Assembly: GCA_034433615.1 (NCBI GenBank)
Contig: DAOUAJ010000211.1
Location: forward strand, 1-6,033
Length of the DNA stretch: 6,033 nucleotides
From: DAOUAJ01 sp034433615
GTDB lineage: Bacteria > Chloroflexota > Anaerolineae > DUEN01
Reading direction: 5' to 3'
Made by a program: the position numbers and the translations under genes
Part shown: positions 5,280-6,033 of the stretch, piece after piece
Numbering within the stretch: position 1 is the stretch's first letter
Layout of the letters: every line of letters begins with the position of its first letter
Notes under the pieces: generated by a model
Database searches by the model: none
What the model was told of the DNA's origin: nothing
Seen by the model: only the letters and a program-made list of their open reading frames with translations

Positions 5280-5608
5280 ATGAAAGATCAAGTCAAAGCG
5301 CGTTACGCGGAGCTGGCCTTGAGAGAGGTGCGGTTTTCTTGCTGCGGTGGCCTCTACACGCCAGCCGACCTGGCCGGCCTGCCACCACAGGCGGCCAGCC
5401 TTTCCCTGGGCTGTGGCAATCCGGTGGCCCTGGCCGGCCTGCAACCTGGCGAGGTGGTGCCGGATATCGGTACACCCGCCTCATCGCCGAAGCCGGGTTC
5501 GAGCGCGTGCTCTGTATCCACGGGATGAGCTTTCAGCAAGTGGGCGATGTCCGCGTGTACAGCGCCAACATCAGCGCCATCAAACCATCGAGGAGGTTGT
5601 CGGATTGA
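5280..5608 (+). pseudogene. arsM: Broken As(III) S-adenosylmethionine methyltransferase
   Basis: ArsM methylates arsenite with SAM to methylated arsenicals. The ATG at 5280 has GAGGAGG at 5264-5270, nine bases upstream. The first about 63 residues match the family N-terminus: VKARYAELALREVRFSCCGG, then SLGCGNPVALAGLQPGEVV (about 42-60), which leads into SAM motif I. At about 5463-5470 the homology stops after PDIG; the frame then runs to a TGA at 5526-5528. The family C-terminus reappears in another frame (frame 2) as YTRLIAEAGFERVLCIHG and VRVYSANISAIKP, ending at TGA 5606-5608. The SAM-binding core, the NCVINL region and the catalytic cysteines that should lie between are missing, so the product cannot be an active methyltransferase. 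The remaining 3' end still overlaps the arsD start by one base, showing the original operon arrangement. Confidence 0.85.
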
Positions 5609-5937
5609 TGAACACGAATGGAGCCAAGGTCGAGATCTTTGACCCACCTCTCTGCTGTCCGACAGGACTGTGCGGCCCGACCATCGATCCTGTCCTGCTG
5701 GACGTGAACGAGATGGTGTTGAAGCTGCAAGCACGGGGCGTGAAAGTGGCGCGCTATCTGATGACCACCCAGCCCCAGGCTTTCCTGAACAACGCCGAGG
5801 TCTATCGCCTGGTGCGCGAGCGGCAACTGGCCGCCTTGCCTATCACGGTTGTGAATGGTCGGGTCATCAAGGTCGGCGCCTATCCCACCTTGGATGAGGT
5901 GTTGGCCGCCCTCAATGGAGGCGGATCCCATGGCTAA
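5608..5937 (+). CDS. arsD: ArsD arsenite metallochaperone
   Basis: ArsD binds As(III) or Sb(III) in the cytosol and passes it to the ArsA ATPase of the ArsAB pump. It also has weak repressor activity in some plasmid systems. The 109-residue product starts MNTNGAKVEIFDPPLCCPTG and has the family cysteines Cys16, Cys17 and Cys22, equivalent to Cys12, Cys13 and Cys18 of the E. coli R773 protein. A thioredoxin-like fold follows (ALPITVVNGRVIKVGAYP, about 78-95). The C-terminal cysteine pairs of the R773 protein are absent, as in many shorter homologues. ATG 5608 overlaps the TGA of arsM, and AGGAGG at 5591-5596 lies 11 bases upstream. The gene looks complete and should be co-transcribed with arsR. 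Confidence 0.93.
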   Translation: MNTNGAKVEIFDPPLCCPTGLCGPTIDPVLLDVNEMVLKLQARGVKVARYLMTTQPQAFLNNAEVYRLVRERQLAALPITVVNGRVIKVGAYPTLDEVLAALNGGGSHG

Positions 5938-6033
5938 GGCGGCGGCTCTCTCGCGCAGAGATCAAGAAAAACCACTCATTCTGATTGCCGCCATTCTAAT
6001 TGGCATGGCTCTCAACCGCTTTGGGGGGGGCGT
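5930..6033 (+). CDS. N-terminus of a membrane protein in the ars operon (3' partial)
   Basis: ATG 5930 overlaps the end of arsD by 8 bases and has GGAGG at 5917-5921, eight bases upstream, so translation is well supported. The 34 visible residues are a short basic cytoplasmic head (KAAALSRRDQEK) followed by a hydrophobic segment LILIAAILIGMALN (about 16-29), typical of a first transmembrane helix. ArsD is commonly followed by ArsA, but no P-loop GKGGVGKT is present here, so this is not ArsA. A permease (an ArsP/DUF318-like or other efflux protein) is the natural guess from context; the visible part cannot prove it. A run of eight G at 6023-6030 near the window end is a possible indel site. 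Confidence 0.65.
   Translation, partial: MAKAAALSRRDQEKPLILIAAILIGMALNRFGGG

Noticed and set aside
5369..5442. 14-base direct repeat CCTGGCCGGCCTGC at 5369-5382 and 5429-5442
   Set aside because: Both copies encode LAGL in the conserved arsM N-terminus in the same frame. Codon bias and protein sequence explain them, and they do not bound the deletion.
4725..5444. Minus-strand ORF of 239 codons opposite arsR and arsM
   Set aside because: It crosses a consensus promoter and two + strand genes, has no motif, and is a shadow of high-G+C coding DNA.
1..6033. CRISPR array, tRNA, rRNA, insertion sequence or transposase
   Set aside because: I saw no regularly spaced repeats, tRNA-like cloverleaf, rRNA segments, IS terminal repeats or transposase motifs on either strand.

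Overview
The window is G+C-rich, densely packed bacterial DNA, with all recognised genes on the + strand and many start/stop overlaps. The gene mix (an NAD synthetase with an insert, an Mrp-type ATPase, a CooT-like nickel protein, a nitroreductase, a Mog-type molybdopterin protein and an ars cluster with arsM and arsD) suggests an anaerobic or facultative environmental bacterium. Chloroflexota-like is my best guess, but it is an inference from gene style, not something the sequence shows.

Layout. (a) 1-1087: the 3' end of an unrecognised gene, overlapped by an intact ammonia-dependent NAD+ synthetase (nadE). (b) 1088-1397: a non-coding stretch with a strong hairpin, a possible extended -10 promoter and an A/T-rich palindrome. 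(c) 1398-2411: a ten-helix-type BASS/ACR3-like permease, probably an arsenite or organic anion exporter. (d) 2412-3468: a damaged region. It holds a short orphan coding tail, a broken Mrp/NBP35-type Fe-S carrier ATPase that has lost its Walker A segment and its C-terminus, and a Cys-rich ORF in another frame. (e) 3461-4665: a CooT-like domain joined in frame to a nitroreductase, then a MogA/MoaB-family protein, coupled by a four-base overlap. (f) 4729-6033: an ars operon with a consensus sigma-70-type promoter, an ArsR-type operator, arsR, a second operator of the same shape, a broken arsM, intact arsD, and the start of a membrane protein cut by the window edge.

How the genes work together. 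ArsR, ArsD and the downstream membrane protein form an arsenic-responsive unit. ArsR should repress from two inverted repeats of identical design (TTCAA-N6-TTGAA), one over its own promoter and one ahead of arsM. ArsD would hand As(III) to an efflux system. The ACR3-like permease upstream may belong to the same resistance island, but it lacks this operator. The Mrp, CooT-nitroreductase and Mog genes point to metal-cofactor assembly (Fe-S, Ni, Mo/W).

The most striking property is a repeated pattern of missing internal segments. Mrp lacks its nucleotide-binding P-loop and its end, arsM lacks its whole SAM-binding core, and the CooT-nitroreductase join may have the same origin. Either this island is decaying by deletion, or the assembly has dropped segments. 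Read-level data would decide which.
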